Assembly (NCBI GenBank): GCA_039619475.1
Contig: CM077115.1
Coordinates: 481,008,400-481,072,399 of the forward strand
Direction: 5' to 3'
Source of the DNA: Icerya purchasi
Taxonomy: Eukaryota; Arthropoda; Insecta; Hemiptera; Monophlebidae
DNA: 64,000 bases
Below, in pieces: positions 48,101 through 59,282 of the stretch. Under the pieces are notes generated by a model. The model worked only from the letters and a program-made list of their open reading frames with translations. It was not told where the DNA came from and ran no database searches. The translations under genes and the position numbers were made by a program. Every line of letters begins with the position of its first letter. Position 1 is the stretch's first letter.

Positions 48101-51100
48101 AGCTCGTTTCATGACGGTGTAAGATGCCGGTAAGAATACGATATATTTTTTTCCTGTTGATATATGGAAATCTGAAATCGATATAAAATAGCGTGAGAAA
48201 TATTCAAAATATAAAAATTTCAAGTACATATTAGTTTTCTTCTTTCTTTTTTGTTCTCGTTATTTTGAAACAAATTCTATTGAAGGCATAAACGGACTTA
48301 CCGACTACTAATTAAAAATATCCTCCGTATAATAATACATATATTATCGGTCGTGTAATAACACTGACTGCGCAGTACTTTGTATCGTTATATGATTTAT
48401 TTCGAAAAAAGTAAAAAAAGTAAAAAAAATACGGCCGTTTATTTTTTAAATTTTTTACGAGTTACTAAAATTTTAATTCATCTGGTTATTTTTATGATTA
48501 TTTTTCAACGTTTGTTATTAATCACGCGTCGTAGCAGTGTGTGTGTAGCTTTCGTACACTGTGCAATGTGCCCCATATGCCTATTCGAAACATGTCGCAG
48601 TGATCTATTTGAAGTTTTAAATATATTTCCGGTCAGCGCAGGTATTTTTATCTGCTTTATTCTATGAATGTGATGATGACATATCCGCATTAATCGGAGT
48701 AACTGTATGTTGCATTGCAAAAATATATATCAAACGGGTTCGTAACATTTTTTTCTTTTTTTACATTAAGTATTCTTTGCACGAACGCTCTCAGCCAGAT
48801 AATGTTCCGTATTAACCGCGGATGATAAAAAGATCGGAACAATTAATTTTTTAAATAACGGCCAATAGCATCAGTTTCACCGCGTTAGCGTTAACTCTGA
48901 AGTTGCTCTTTTTTTATTAATTAATAAATACGCGAACATCACATGTCGATGAAGAGGATTTTTCGAATGCTTTCAACGTTTAAAATCTTGAAAAACACAT
49001 TTCCTAAGACGATGTTATTCGTAAGTATTAAGATGTGTTTCGTTTATACTGGAAACGGAGATTCCTGGTTTACCGTAAAAAAAAAAAAAAAAATCGTGTT
49101 AAACAGCAACGTTTTCACATCCTCTGTGGGTCGGAACAAAAAAAAAAAAAAAAAAAAAAAGAATTTCATTCGCGTCCATATCCTACAGAAACGTCTTCAT
49201 TGAAACGGTTACCATTCTCGTATATATATATATATATTCGATAATTTGAATTCGTAACGAAAAGAGACGAAATTTATGTGTATATCCGAGCATGCATCAA
49301 CGGGAGAGGGGTTTGGGGTTGTCCGTCTTGTTCAGAGTTGTTATTATTCGGGTGACTCGCTAACATGTAGCGGGGCCGTACCAAACATGCCTCCAGAGAT
49401 AACATTACACCATTTCCGCAATATCGTGAAAACATAGAGAGTAGACACGTCCTGCTGCTTTTAGTCCAGTGTAAATGTTTTAGAATTGAACATTTCTTCG
49501 AGATAAGGACAAAAAGTACAGAGCGGGGGCCTACCTATGTCTTTTGATATTGTTAATTAAGGTAAAAATCATGATTTTTACCTGTGGTCTTTGAAAGTTT
49601 TTTTAATGTTTAGTTTATTTACACTCTCAGAGTTATCGTAGCAACCGAGGAGACTATAGTGGCGTCGGAAAATTCGGCTTGCTACAACCAAGACGACGAG
49701 AGAATCAAATTGTTCGTGTAGGATCAGAATTTTTTTCGCTTATTGAGATTTCCGAATGCTGCGACGAACCACTTTCGCTGCTGAGTCTAAAGAAGAATCC
49801 AGCGAACAACTCCAGTTGTTGTTCGACAGCACGGTATATGTAATATCGGAGATTATTGAAATTGCCGCGCGATAAACAAGACAGAGGTCTCTGAACGCAA
49901 CAATCGATCGAGAATGACGATGATGGTATTATTGTTGTTTTTTAAAATGCGAACGATCTGATCGGATCGAAAATTAAATATTCAAGATGCGTTTTTCATA
50001 ATGGGAAATGCGGTGCGCGACCGCGTTGCCTGCACTCTATTTGGATGGGAGCCGGTCCTCCGCGCCCGAGAGAGAGAGAGACAGGGAGAGCGCGAATGAA
50101 CGAGGTGTTTTCGGATTTTCGTATTGTTCCATTATTTGATTGAAATTGGTTTTGATGAAAGATTCGAGTGGGTGTTTGAGCACTTATTGTGTCTCTTCTG
50201 CGCGCTGGTCTTTTTACCAAACGCGAGGCGCTTAAAGACGGAAATAGTCTGTGTGCACCGAGCGGACCTGAACGATAATGATAATGCAGACAATGTCTGA
50301 GCGAGCAGACACGAATCGCACCACACCTGCACCGCCGATCTTCCGTCCGGAGACTGACTGCAGCCGCTGCTCAATGAGAAGATGACCGATGCTGCAACCG
50401 CGGCCGAGCTGGCGACGAAGACGATGACGGCGCGGCTTCTATCGGACTACGATGTTGCTCGCATTATATTCATAAGCGCGCTGCGACGCGCGCCCCGTGC
50501 ACACGAACGATCGGCAGCGCTGCTTGCCCAGACCGTTCGGGGCCTCCGGTGTCTTCGGGAAGTAAGCTGCGAGTGGCGCGCGCGCTACAAAATCGCGCCG
50601 CTGAGCGCGTCTTGCCTTCTTCACGATACTGCTGAAACGCACGCCGGAGAGGAAATACTGAAACCGAACGATGAAAAGAGGTGCAAGCGGCCTGGAAAGC
50701 GACGATGAAGACGAGAAAATATTGCGTACTCCGTGTGACAGTTCCCGCTTTGTTCTTAATCTGCGTCTCATTTATATTTATATATCAGCACTTACTTGGT
50801 CGTTCTCCAGTCGTTCTTCTCTGGTCGTCTATTTGTACTTTCGGAGTAGCCCGCCCACGACAAAATCCGATACGCGGAGCCCGTCATCGTGCACAGCCCG
50901 GCTCTCGTCCATTATGCATATATTGTCCATCAATCATGCGCTGGTAATACCTGTGGCGGCCGGCCGTTTGAAAGAATCGACTAAATATGGAAATTAACTT
51001 TGAATTTACGACATATTCAATACCGAAAAAAAGAAACTCCGATAATTACAACAATCCTCCGATGACAACACACATCGCGTCCACCGTCCGGTCTATCTCT

Positions 51101-52490
51101 CTTTTTTTTGCTCTTGTCGCGGACGGTCCGGCTCGGAGCACCGTACTCGCTGGTCTCTTCCTCTATTTGCATTTAATGATCGGTCTAGCACGTGCCGTGT
51201 GACTTTCTCCGAATTATTTATTACGATCATCGAACGTTAATTTGCATTAATGAGCAAAAACATCGACGACGGACAAACTTGCGAGGAAAAATCGTTAAGG
51301 TGTACACTACTACCTCCCTACGGGGGTACACAATGTGTGCCGATTACTTCTTTTGTAACGAACGACCGCAACTTCCCCTCTCGCGGCGGCCCTTGCATTT
51401 CACCTGGCCGCAATGTTGCAAGAACGACCCCCTGCGCCGTCACGCTACAATGTGACCGCCGGTAAATATTAGCCGGCAATTAGCGGCCATCCAAGAAGCT
51501 TCCGGGTTCAAGAAATCGTCATTTTTGTCATTAAGAATATCACGCCGGTTTTACCGCGAACATCGCACAATGATAAAAAATGAAAATTAGACACTTCGAA
51601 ATAACGCTAATCCGAACCATTTTATGAAACTTCGAAAACACAGGAAGTTTAAAAATTGAAAATAAATTCGCTTCTTAAAGTATCTCAGGCGCCTTTCTAG
51701 ACTAGGCGCTCTGATGGTAGCTCGATCATGAAACAAATAAGCTCGCAGCGAAGATACGTGGAAATGATTCTGTCATGTCTCCAGAGATCACTGCAGACGC
51801 CATAAAACGGAAATTTCAGTTTGCAGATCGAGGGGAATTATCGAATTCGGTACAAATAGCTAGCGCGCTTTGCGCGATAATCATAAATAGGCCAGCCTGA
51901 ATCGTGTAACAAGGCCGCGATTTCTTCGATTAGCGAGACTATTAAAGGCTTATAGAGAGAGAGAGAGAGTCGTAAAGTTGCAGATATTCTAAAAAAAGAT
52001 GATGAAAAACGCGGCTTGTTATTGTAAAATCGGTCGCGTCTGCGATGATCTAACGTCAGTTTTACGACTACGGAAGATAATGTGCGAATTCGCGCGCGAC
52101 TTAATCCCGAGTTGCGATGATTATCTATCAGCAATAATACGTTTACGGACGCTGTCCGTATCCTATCCTATCGATCAATTATTTCTGTGCGCATTTATAA
52201 ACTCAAACTCTTCCCTTTTCCACTAATGACTTATTAATAAATATTCCCCGTTTTTATAACTAGGAGTGTTTATTATACAGTGTTTTGAATTTCATGTTTT
52301 CGTAAAGAAAAAATGTCCTTCCGGTGTTCTTTTTTTTTATAAAAAATATCTGTTGTGGCCAAGCACAATACTTCCTTGTATATGTGAAAGGGAGGTGGCT
52401 TCAAACCCTGAAATTACAAACATTCAAAAAATAAACAAATATTTTAAAGAGTAAATCATAAAATATATAAATTTCACGCGTGATGTACAG
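45170..52490. other. non-coding with GC-richer intervals, no gene recognised
   Basis: Intervals at about 45.65-47.2 kb and 49.9-51.6 kb are GC- and CpG-richer than the rest, with homeobox-site-like TAAT/ATTA words between GC blocks. Open frames of up to about 110 codons occur on both strands in the same place (for example 50382-50708 plus and 50439-50771 minus), as expected from composition. These could be host promoters, enhancers or untranslated exons. A runs lie near 49079-49093 and 49139-49160. Confidence 0.45.
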
Positions 52491-52499
52491 CTGCAGCTT

Positions 52500-52860
52500 A
52501 TAGGGGAAGTACCTCCTCCTCCGTCCAACCATTCTAAGCAAAAAGGGATTGTGCACCACAACTAGATCACAAGGTGGTCCTACCTACAAAATTTCAACAG
52601 CCGTTTCTGAGTTCTGTGTGATAAACACATACATTATAGACGTCATGAAAAAAGCGACTTAAAATGGATTCAGAGATGGTTAAAATGGACATTTTTATTG
52701 AAACGTGAGATTCAAAATACTCCCCAAATGTAGTACTTCTTTTCCTCCATATTAAACAGGGTCGGTCGAAATATCCGTTGAAATATGGAATTAAATATTT
52801 TTCGCGATTATAATACTTCCTTTACTAAGGAAGTAAAAAGAAAAACGAAGGTACTACGTG
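52500..52860 (+). repeat. possible dispersed repeat (LINE/SINE 3' region)
   Basis: The words 'CTACAAAATTTCAACAGCCG', 'TTTCTGAGTT.TGTG', ATAAACACATACATTATAGA, 'CGACTTAAAATGGATTCAG' and a terminal inverted ACTTCCTTTACTAAGGAAGT, followed by AAAAAG, resemble a repeat tail I associate with insect, especially hemipteran, genomes. Only one copy is present in the window, so this rests on memory of the word pattern. Confidence 0.35.
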
Positions 52861-54389
52861 AACGCCACACAACATTCGTTGCCAACTAACTTCTCTACAG
52901 GTAAATTATCGTTGAGACTTTGTTTCGGGGATTGTGTTGGTCGAGAATTGCTCCGTGAGAATTATATTTAAGGAAGTAAAATTACAGTGTGAACAGATAT
53001 GGGAACAGGTGTGATTTTTAACCAAAGTGTGACCCGGGCGCAGACGAGCGAGCATTTTTGAATATTCCAGCGAGATGTAGAGAGTCATACATGTCACGCA
53101 GCCAAGATCGGGGATAATGGCGTTGCTGAACACTTGAGCTTCCGAGAATCTTGGATCTTTTTATCACTGATTGGTGCAGACAGTCGGGGATGATCACTTC
53201 CAGTGATATCAAGGTGCGATGAAATAAATACCCCTCTCGAATATCAGACATTGCCACGGTGTAAATTATTCCTTTCGTTATTGGTATTTTCGTTTGAGAT
53301 TATGAAGAAACCTTTTAAAAGCCTACCAGAGAATCTAGAGAATATATATGGTTTGTTTCCATCCGTAGCGATTCTATCCGTGTGTGGTAGTCAATTTGAT
53401 GGAGCGTAGTTCTGCGGAAAGAATTGTAAAGTGCAGGGGAAGAAAGAAGCAAAGAATAATAGAAGCAACTCTGCATTCCATTCCATATTTTGATCCGTTT
53501 CGATTAATATCCTCTTATCGAGAAATCATGTTCTTCTATAGATAGGGGTTTACTAGAATTGTTGAGGCCGATTTAGTCAAAAAAAAACACAAAAAAAAAA
53601 CCGTCACATGGTTAATCTAAGAGAATAGGAAAATTAAGTGTTAGAAATAAACTTGGTTTATTTTTGAAAGTATTTGTGAGGTTTTTACGGCAATTTTTTC
53701 TTTTTCTTCGTTAATAGTCTCCGACGGCAAACGTACACAAAACAGTTAACGTCGGTTTTACGGTGGCCTTATTAAATATTTTCAATGTATTCCTGCTGGG
53801 TGGACGTTTACGCTTTTAAGTCTTTTGTTTATTTTTTTTAAAAAAAAAAAAAACAACTTTTTATCCGATTGCGCTAGAAAAGTAGAAAGATCGTAAAAAC
53901 ACAGCGGGACGCATATTCGTCGAAGGAAGGAACCTGCACGAGGGTAAACATATTTCAACATTAACATTTTCTCGGCTAAAATGTCCAATAAAAATATCTA
54001 CACAGGTCGATTTTTGAAATATCGAAAAAAAAATATTACATATATATTTATTGATTTTAAGGCAACACACACACCTGTATTATCTGTTTATTTATAATAA
54101 AATCGTTGGCAAATATTGCAGTTTTATCGTATGGTAGGATCGAAAAAGTGTCAGAAATTTAAAAAAAAAAAATTCACGCTGCTCTTACGACACAGGTTGC
54201 GAGAACGTCGTAAAATTTATTCATGCACACCTGAAGGAAAAATATTAAGACACTTTCTCGTGTCAATCGAACGATCATGACTGCTGGTTCCTTTTTTTCT
54301 ATCGTAAGCATGTTTTGGATAATAAGTCGTGTTCTAATCAGATGTTTCTTATTAACTAAAGGAGAAATATTAAAATTTTTGTTACTAAA
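52861..54389. other. non-coding, no gene recognised
   Basis: Two overlapping minus-strand frames (52906-53133 and 53018-53257) look slightly more protein-like than average but have no motif I can name. Confidence 0.45.
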
Positions 54390-54393
54390 TTAA
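54390..54393. repeat. TTAA target duplication, left
   Basis: TTAA followed directly by CCCGTTACC. The partner is at 59279-59282 after ...TTAAGGGG. Confidence 0.85.
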
Positions 54394-54402
54394 CCCGTTA
54401 CC

Positions 54403-54438
54403 GCCCAGTGATCTATTTATAGATCACCTACTTTTCTG
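54403..54438. repeat. piggyBac subterminal repeat, left
   Basis: CGCCCAGTGATCTATTTATA then GATCACCTACTTTTCT. The core GATCTATTTATAGATC is palindromic except for its two central bases. Confidence 0.8.
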
Positions 54439-54712
54439 AACGCCCACTGAAAACGAAATCCTTTATCACTTTTTATCGTCATTGTTTGGTTTCCTTACAT
54501 GTGCCATACCGCCAAACGAATTTTGAAACATTCTTTTCCACATCAGTATAGCAGTTAACGTCTGAAGTTTGACATTTCGAAGCGTCATAGTGCAGTGTTC
54601 AATTTTGTATCCAACGGAAAAAATTTAAAAGTTTCAATACCTCTTTAATTATTCTGCGTTATTTAGATTAAAAAAATAACTGTTTTTATTATTGAAATTT
54701 AAGTTTAAACAT

Positions 54713-54742
54713 GCTGATCTATAAATAGATCGCTGGGCGTTA
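54713..54742. repeat. piggyBac internal inverted copy of the subterminal repeat
   Basis: TGATCTATAAATAGATCGCT then GGGCG, the reverse complement of the outer block, just upstream of the transposase start. Confidence 0.8.
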
Positions 54743-54783
54743 GTGGTAAGTAATATCGTTTCTTTCCCTTTTCATTTCTTCCA

Positions 54784-56660
54784 GAATGTCTCGGCGTAAA
54801 GTGTTTCACACCAGCGAAGAAGCATTAGAATATATGCTTTCTAAGGAAATTGAATAAGATATAATTTTGCCTTACCGCCTGATGTGGATGAATTAACTGA
54901 CGAAGAGTGTTTTGATGATGATGAAATGACTACTCCATCAGTGTGAAAGATCTGTCAGGTGAAGTAGAAATTTTTTTACCGATGGAAGAAATGGAGGAAA
55001 AGGAACAATATGAATCGAAAAACATGAATGATTTTGACCCTAAAATTACAGAACAGCAGCCATCTAGCGCCAATAATGAAAATAAAAAACGGGTTGATTC
55101 GAATTTATCAAAAAAAATGCGTGAAAAAATCAAAAAAGGAGCCGAAAGCAAATTGGACAAAAATAACCCTATTTATACTTTTAACGAAGAAAGTAATTTG
55201 TCCGGTGAAAATCTTGAAAGCATTTTAAATATTTTAGGAAATATGAATCCACTTGAAATTTTCGAAGAATTTTTAACTCTCGAATTTTACGAATTCATAA
55301 GAAACGAAACAGAAAGATATGCAAAAGAGCGGAAAAACAAGCCAGAATTTTCAGTTACGGTTGATGATTTGAAGAGTTTTTTATTGGTTTTTTGATTTTC
55401 TCCGGCTACCACACTTTATCCAGTGAAAGAGATTACTGGTCTGACGAGGAAGATCTCATGGTACCGATAGCAAAAAATACAATGTCACGAAGGAAAAATT
55501 TAGAAATTAAATCTGTAATCCATTTCGCCGACAATAATGATGCAGCAATGCAAAAATCAGATCGGGCTTTCAAAATAAGAAAATTAATCACGCATATTAA
55601 TCACAATTTTCAAAAATTTGAAATTTTTGATAAATTTCTGTCTGTTGATGAAATGATGATTAAATATTACGGCCATAATTTTTTCAAACAATTTATTAAA
55701 GGTAAACCCATACGATTTGGCTACAAAATTTTGGGCCATGTGTGGAGTAAAAGGCTACTGTTATAATTTTAATCTATATTGTGGTATGGAAAGTTTTGAA
55801 AATACTCCTGAAACTTTGAAAGAATCACTTGGAACACGAGTGGTGAAAAAAATGCTACAGCCAGTAACTGATCCTAATAGCCACATCATATTTTTTGACA
55901 ATTTTTTTAATTCTTATGATCTGCTGGTGGAATTAAAAACATACGGATTCCGAGCCATGAGCACAATTAGAAACAACAGAACTGCTTCTTGCCCGTTAAT
56001 GCTTGATAAGATATTAGAAAATAAAAATCGTGGTACTTACGATTACTGTTTCGACGAAAAGAACGAAATAACTAAGGTTAAATGGAAAGATAATAAGTGT
56101 GTAACAGCAGCAACAAACTTTGATTACATAGAGCCTCTAACCTAAGTTTCAAAGCATCAAAACGGTTTGAAAGAAAAATCCCAAATTTTGCAACCTAGTA
56201 CTTATCGCTTAGTATAATAAAAATATGGGCGGTGTTGACCAGCTGACTGGCTCTTAGAAAAACATACAATTCAAATCCGTGGAAAAAAATGGTACTGGCC
56301 AATCTTTACAAGAGTTATTGACATGGCTGTCGTAAATACTTATATTCTGTTCAATTTAACAAATTGCGAAAAGAAAAGTATAAAAGACATCCGAAGATAT
56401 ATTGCTGTTGCCTACCTCAAACGAGGAACACATTCTACAAAAAGCATTAGAAGACCTCCGATGATGTCATCTAGATCAAAAGTGACAGACTCTGTGCATT
56501 TGGATAGAAAAGGCCATGTTATAGGTAAAAGACAAAACCAAAGAAGATGCCAATTTCAGAAATGTGAAGGAAGACCTCTTACGTTTTTTACAAAATGAAA
56601 TGTAACGCTTTGTGTGGAATGTTTTCCGTTATATCACGCTCAATTATTGCAAATTTTCTC
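54784..56660 (+). pseudogene. piggyBac transposase, frameshifted
   Basis: The ATG at 54784 begins MSRRKVFHTSEEALEYML and a stop follows at once. An acidic region with frame changes continues to 54943. Open pieces then run 54943-55395, 55392-55766 and 55717-56145. The DDD catalytic core is visible: Asp in SVDEMMIKYYG (about 55645), Asp in FFDNFFNSYDLL (about 55898) and Asp in MGGVDQLTG (about 56238), followed by RGKKWYWPIFTRVIDMAVVN. The carboxyl end has the cysteine-rich knuckle (CQFQKCEG ... LCVECF...H), but one expected Cys is a TGA stop near 56597. At least four frameshifts or stops make it inactive, although every domain is still present in order. Confidence 0.88.
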
Positions 56661-56675
56661 TATAAAAATGTAACT

Positions 56676-56691
56676 ATATAAGTTTAGATCA
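56676..56691. repeat. 16-bp LINE target-site duplication, left
   Basis: ATATAAGTTTAGATCA, repeated at 58976-58991 directly after the poly(A) tail. It marks the LINE insertion inside piggyBac. Confidence 0.88.
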
Positions 56692-58975
56692 ATAGAGTAC
56701 CTGACTTACTTGACTTTTTTGTAGTTAAGGGGGTATCGCTACATTACACCGAAGTTGAAGATAGTGCTGATATAGCATCCGATCACTCACCAGTTATCCT
56801 TACAATAAGTACGAATATTATAAGGAAAGAAACGCCGCCATTCCTTACTAACAAGCAAACGTGCTGGGAGAACTTCCGAATGCTAGTTGCAAACAACATA
56901 AATCTTAGAATTCAGCTTAAAACTATTAACGAATTGGAAGAAACTGTCGATTCTCTCACAAAAACCATTCAAAATGCAGCATGGAATTCTACGCCAGCTG
57001 AAACATTAAATGCTGATGTTAATACCAGCTACCCTGTAAAAATTAGGGAGAAAATAGCTGAAAAACGTAGAGCCCGCAGAAAATGGCACAACACCAGTGA
57101 TAAAACTCTATATAACAGAATAAGTGGGCAATTAAGAAGGCTATTGCAAAATGAAAGAAATAAGAAATTGCAGAGTTTTCTGCAGAGTCTTAGTCCTTCC
57201 CACGACAAGCACTACTCCCTTTGGAAAGTAACTAAGAAAGTTAAATGTGCAAAACAGCACAACCCGCCTATCAAAAATGAAGCAGGGCAATGGGCAAGAA
57301 GCGATACCGAGAAAGCTAACATTTTTGCACAACACCTAGCAGACGTGTTCCAACCACACTCATCCGATACAAATAGTAAGCATGAGCAAGAGATCTCAGA
57401 GTTCTTGGCACATATCCCTGATGACCAACAGTGCATTAAACCTGCATCCCCAAAAGAAGTGTGGCACGAAATTACGGCCTTAAAAACAAACAAAGCTCCA
57501 GGACATGATTTAATAACAGCCAAGATTTTAAAAGAGCTTCCGAAGAATGGTATATTGCTCATTACTTACATCTTTAATGCTATCTTCAGACTAAAGCATA
57601 TGCCAATACAATGGAAAATGGCTCAAATAATTATGGTGCTTAAACCTGGTAAGCCTGCTAATGTCGTCTCGTCATTCAGACCAATATCGCTAATGCCTGT
57701 GCTATCCAAAGTCTTCGAAAAATTATTTATGAAAAGAATAATGGGGATTGTTGATCAACTGAAAGCTATACCGGATCACCAATTTGGCTTTAGAACCAAA
57801 CATTCCACCCTAGATCAAGTCCATAGAATTGTCAACAAAATTGAAGACGACCTTGAAGATAAACGAATTTGCTCTACAGTATTTTTGGATATTTCTCAGG
57901 CCTTTGACAAGGTCTGGCATGATGGATTGCTTTTCAAAATCAAAAAGATTCTCCCTTATAATATGTATAAACTAATTTCATCTTATTTAAACGAACGATT
58001 TTTCATAGTAAAAGTTCAGGAAGAAGAATCTAAACTACACCCGGTGTGCGCTGGAGTCCCGCAGGGCAGTGTTCTGGGTCCGCTGTTTTACATACTTTAT
58101 ACAGCTGACCTTCCGATTACCAGTAACACACTAACTGCAACATTCGCAGATGATACCGCTGTATTAGCTTCGGATACTTCTGTAAACCTTGCTACAAGAA
58201 ATTTGCAGAATTCTCTAGATCAAATATATAACTGGACAAAAAAGTGGAAAATAAGTATAAATGAAAACAAATCAGCCCACGTAGTATTCACAAATCGAAA
58301 AATGATCAGTGCCCCAGTCGCAATAAATCATAAGCAAATACCAACTCTGAGTGGGACCAAATATTTGGGCATGTTACTTGATCAGAGACTAACATGGAAA
58401 CAGCACATCATCTCTAAAAAGAAAGAGATCAATCGTTTAATAGCTTCCATGTATTGGCTTATTGGAAGAAACTCGGCATTAACAATAGATAACAAATTAT
58501 TAATCTACAATGCAATTATCAAACCAACCTGGAGCTATGGAGCTCAGTTATGGGGTTGTGCAAAAACTTCTCACATAAAAATTATTCAAAAATGCCAGAA
58601 TAAAATACTTCGTCTAATAACGAATGCGCCCTGGTTCGTAAGAAATGATGACTTGCATAAGGACCTATGCGTTCCTACCGTAATAGCAGAAATCAGACGA
58701 TATGCACTCCGCCATATAGATAGATTACATAGGCATCCAAATACAGAAGCAATGGCGATATTAGATAACGTACACAACACAAGAAGGCTGAAACGAAATA
58801 ATCTGAACGATATTATTTAGTTATCATTTTATTTATATTCTTTTGAGGTTTCTGTCACCGGATGGATAGCCTCTTCACGTTATATATATTTCTCCTTTTA
58901 TCATAATTACTGGATAGTCCATGAGGACTAGTTGTAATTTGTTATAATAAATATAAAAAAAAAAAAAAAAAAAAA
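56692..58975 (+). mobile_element. Jockey-like LINE, 5'-truncated, nested in piggyBac
   Basis: The sequence between the two target duplications begins inside the endonuclease domain, runs through an open RT frame to 58820, and ends with about 135 bp of 3' UTR, ATAAATAT and an A tract of roughly 22. The 5' truncation and poly(A) show target-primed reverse transcription. Because it interrupts piggyBac it is the younger of the two. Confidence 0.9.
56694..58820 (+). CDS. Jockey-like LINE ORF2 (endonuclease end plus reverse transcriptase), 5'-truncated
   Basis: Open without interruption for 708 codons from the truncation point; the first Met is at 56880 (646 aa from there). The leading codons VPDLLDFFVVKG and SDHSPVILTI are the end of the apurinic-type endonuclease domain, so most of that domain is missing. 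Numbered from the Met at 56880: NKAPGHDLI at about 204, FRPISLMPVLSKVFEKL at about 265, catalytic DISQAFDKVWHDGLLFKI at about 338, AGVPQGSVLGPLFYILY at about 390, catalytic FADD at 421-424, KYLGMLLDQRLTWKQHI at about 495 and the tail DLHKDLCVPTVIAEIRRYA. All RT catalytic aspartates are present. It lacks ORF1 and a complete endonuclease and would not be autonomous. The unbroken frame shows recent insertion. Confidence 0.9.
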   Translation, partial: RVPDLLDFFVVKGVSLHYTEVEDSADIASDHSPVILTISTNIIRKETPPFLTNKQTCWENFRMLVANNINLRIQLKTINELEETVDSLTKTIQNAAWNSTPAETLNADVNTSYPVKIREKIAEKRRARRKWHNTSDKTLYNRISGQLRRLLQNERNKKLQSFLQSLSPSHDKHYSLWKVTKKVKCAKQHNPPIKNEAGQWARSDTEKANIFAQHLADVFQPHSSDTNSKHEQEISEFLAHIPDDQQCIKPASPKEVWHEITALKTNKAPGHDLITAKILKELPKNGILLITYIFNAIFRLKHMPIQWKMAQIIMVLKPGKPANVVSSFRPISLMPVLSKVFEKLFMKRIMGIVDQLKAIPDHQFGFRTKHSTLDQVHRIVNKIEDDLEDKRICSTVFLDISQAFDKVWHDGLLFKIKKILPYNMYKLISSYLNERFFIVKVQEEESKLHPVCAGVPQGSVLGPLFYILYTADLPITSNTLTATFADDTAVLASDTSVNLATRNLQNSLDQIYNWTKKWKISINENKSAHVVFTNRKMISAPVAINHKQIPTLSGTKYLGMLLDQRLTWKQHIISKKKEINRLIASMYWLIGRNSALTIDNKLLIYNAIIKPTWSYGAQLWGCAKTSHIKIIQKCQNKILRLITNAPWFVRNDDLHKDLCVPTVIAEIRRYALRHIDRLHRHPNTEAMAILDNVHNTRRLKRNNLNDII

Positions 58976-58991
58976 ATATAAGTTTAGATCA
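58976..58991. repeat. 16-bp LINE target-site duplication, right
   Basis: Second copy of the 56676-56691 sequence. The first A may belong to the tail. Confidence 0.88.
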
Positions 58992-59124
58992 GTAAAATAA
59001 GATTTTTTATTTGAAATCTCTTTAGTTGTTTTTAATTTTCAAAAATTTCATTTTTTTTTTTTACTAAATTCGCTATTTTTTAAATATAAATTCAGAGGAA
59101 AGTTATTTGCTTTTTTATTACCAG

Positions 59125-59164
59125 TAGCGCCCAGCGATCTATTTATAGATCACCTATTATCTGA
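59125..59164. repeat. piggyBac subterminal repeat, right
   Basis: GCGCCCAGCGATCTATTTAT then AGATCACCTATTATCTGAAC, in the same orientation as the left outer block, about 115 bp inside the right end. Confidence 0.8.
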
Positions 59165-59282
59165 ACTGCTAATTACAGTAAATTAATAAAACTTCAGGAT
59201 TACTCTATTTATGATGTATGAAATGTAATTGAGAAATATTTTTCAAAAATTCTCATTTTGAAATAGCATGTTAAGGGGTTAA

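Larger units (their letters stand above)
54394..59278 (+). mobile_element. piggyBac element, defective, with nested LINE
   Basis: The outer ends CCCGTTACC and (complemented) CCCCTTAAC are bounded by TTAA on both sides, the piggyBac target. Near both ends lies the same subterminal inverted block, CGCCCAG.GATCTATTTATAGATCACCTA, at about 54403 and 59127, with a third inverted copy at about 54715-54740. Between them is a broken transposase of recognisable piggyBac type. Without the 2.3-kb LINE insertion and its duplicated target site (about 2.30 kb in all) the element would be about 2.6 kb, normal for the superfamily. It cannot make its own transposase, but its ends look preserved. Confidence 0.88.

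Noticed and set aside
50382..50771. Overlapping 108- and 110-codon frames on opposite strands as genes
   Set aside because: Both strands are open because the DNA is GC-rich. Neither translation shows a family motif.
52906..53257. Minus-strand frames as a host exon
   Set aside because: They look mildly protein-like but there is no family motif and no clear splice context; not enough to call.
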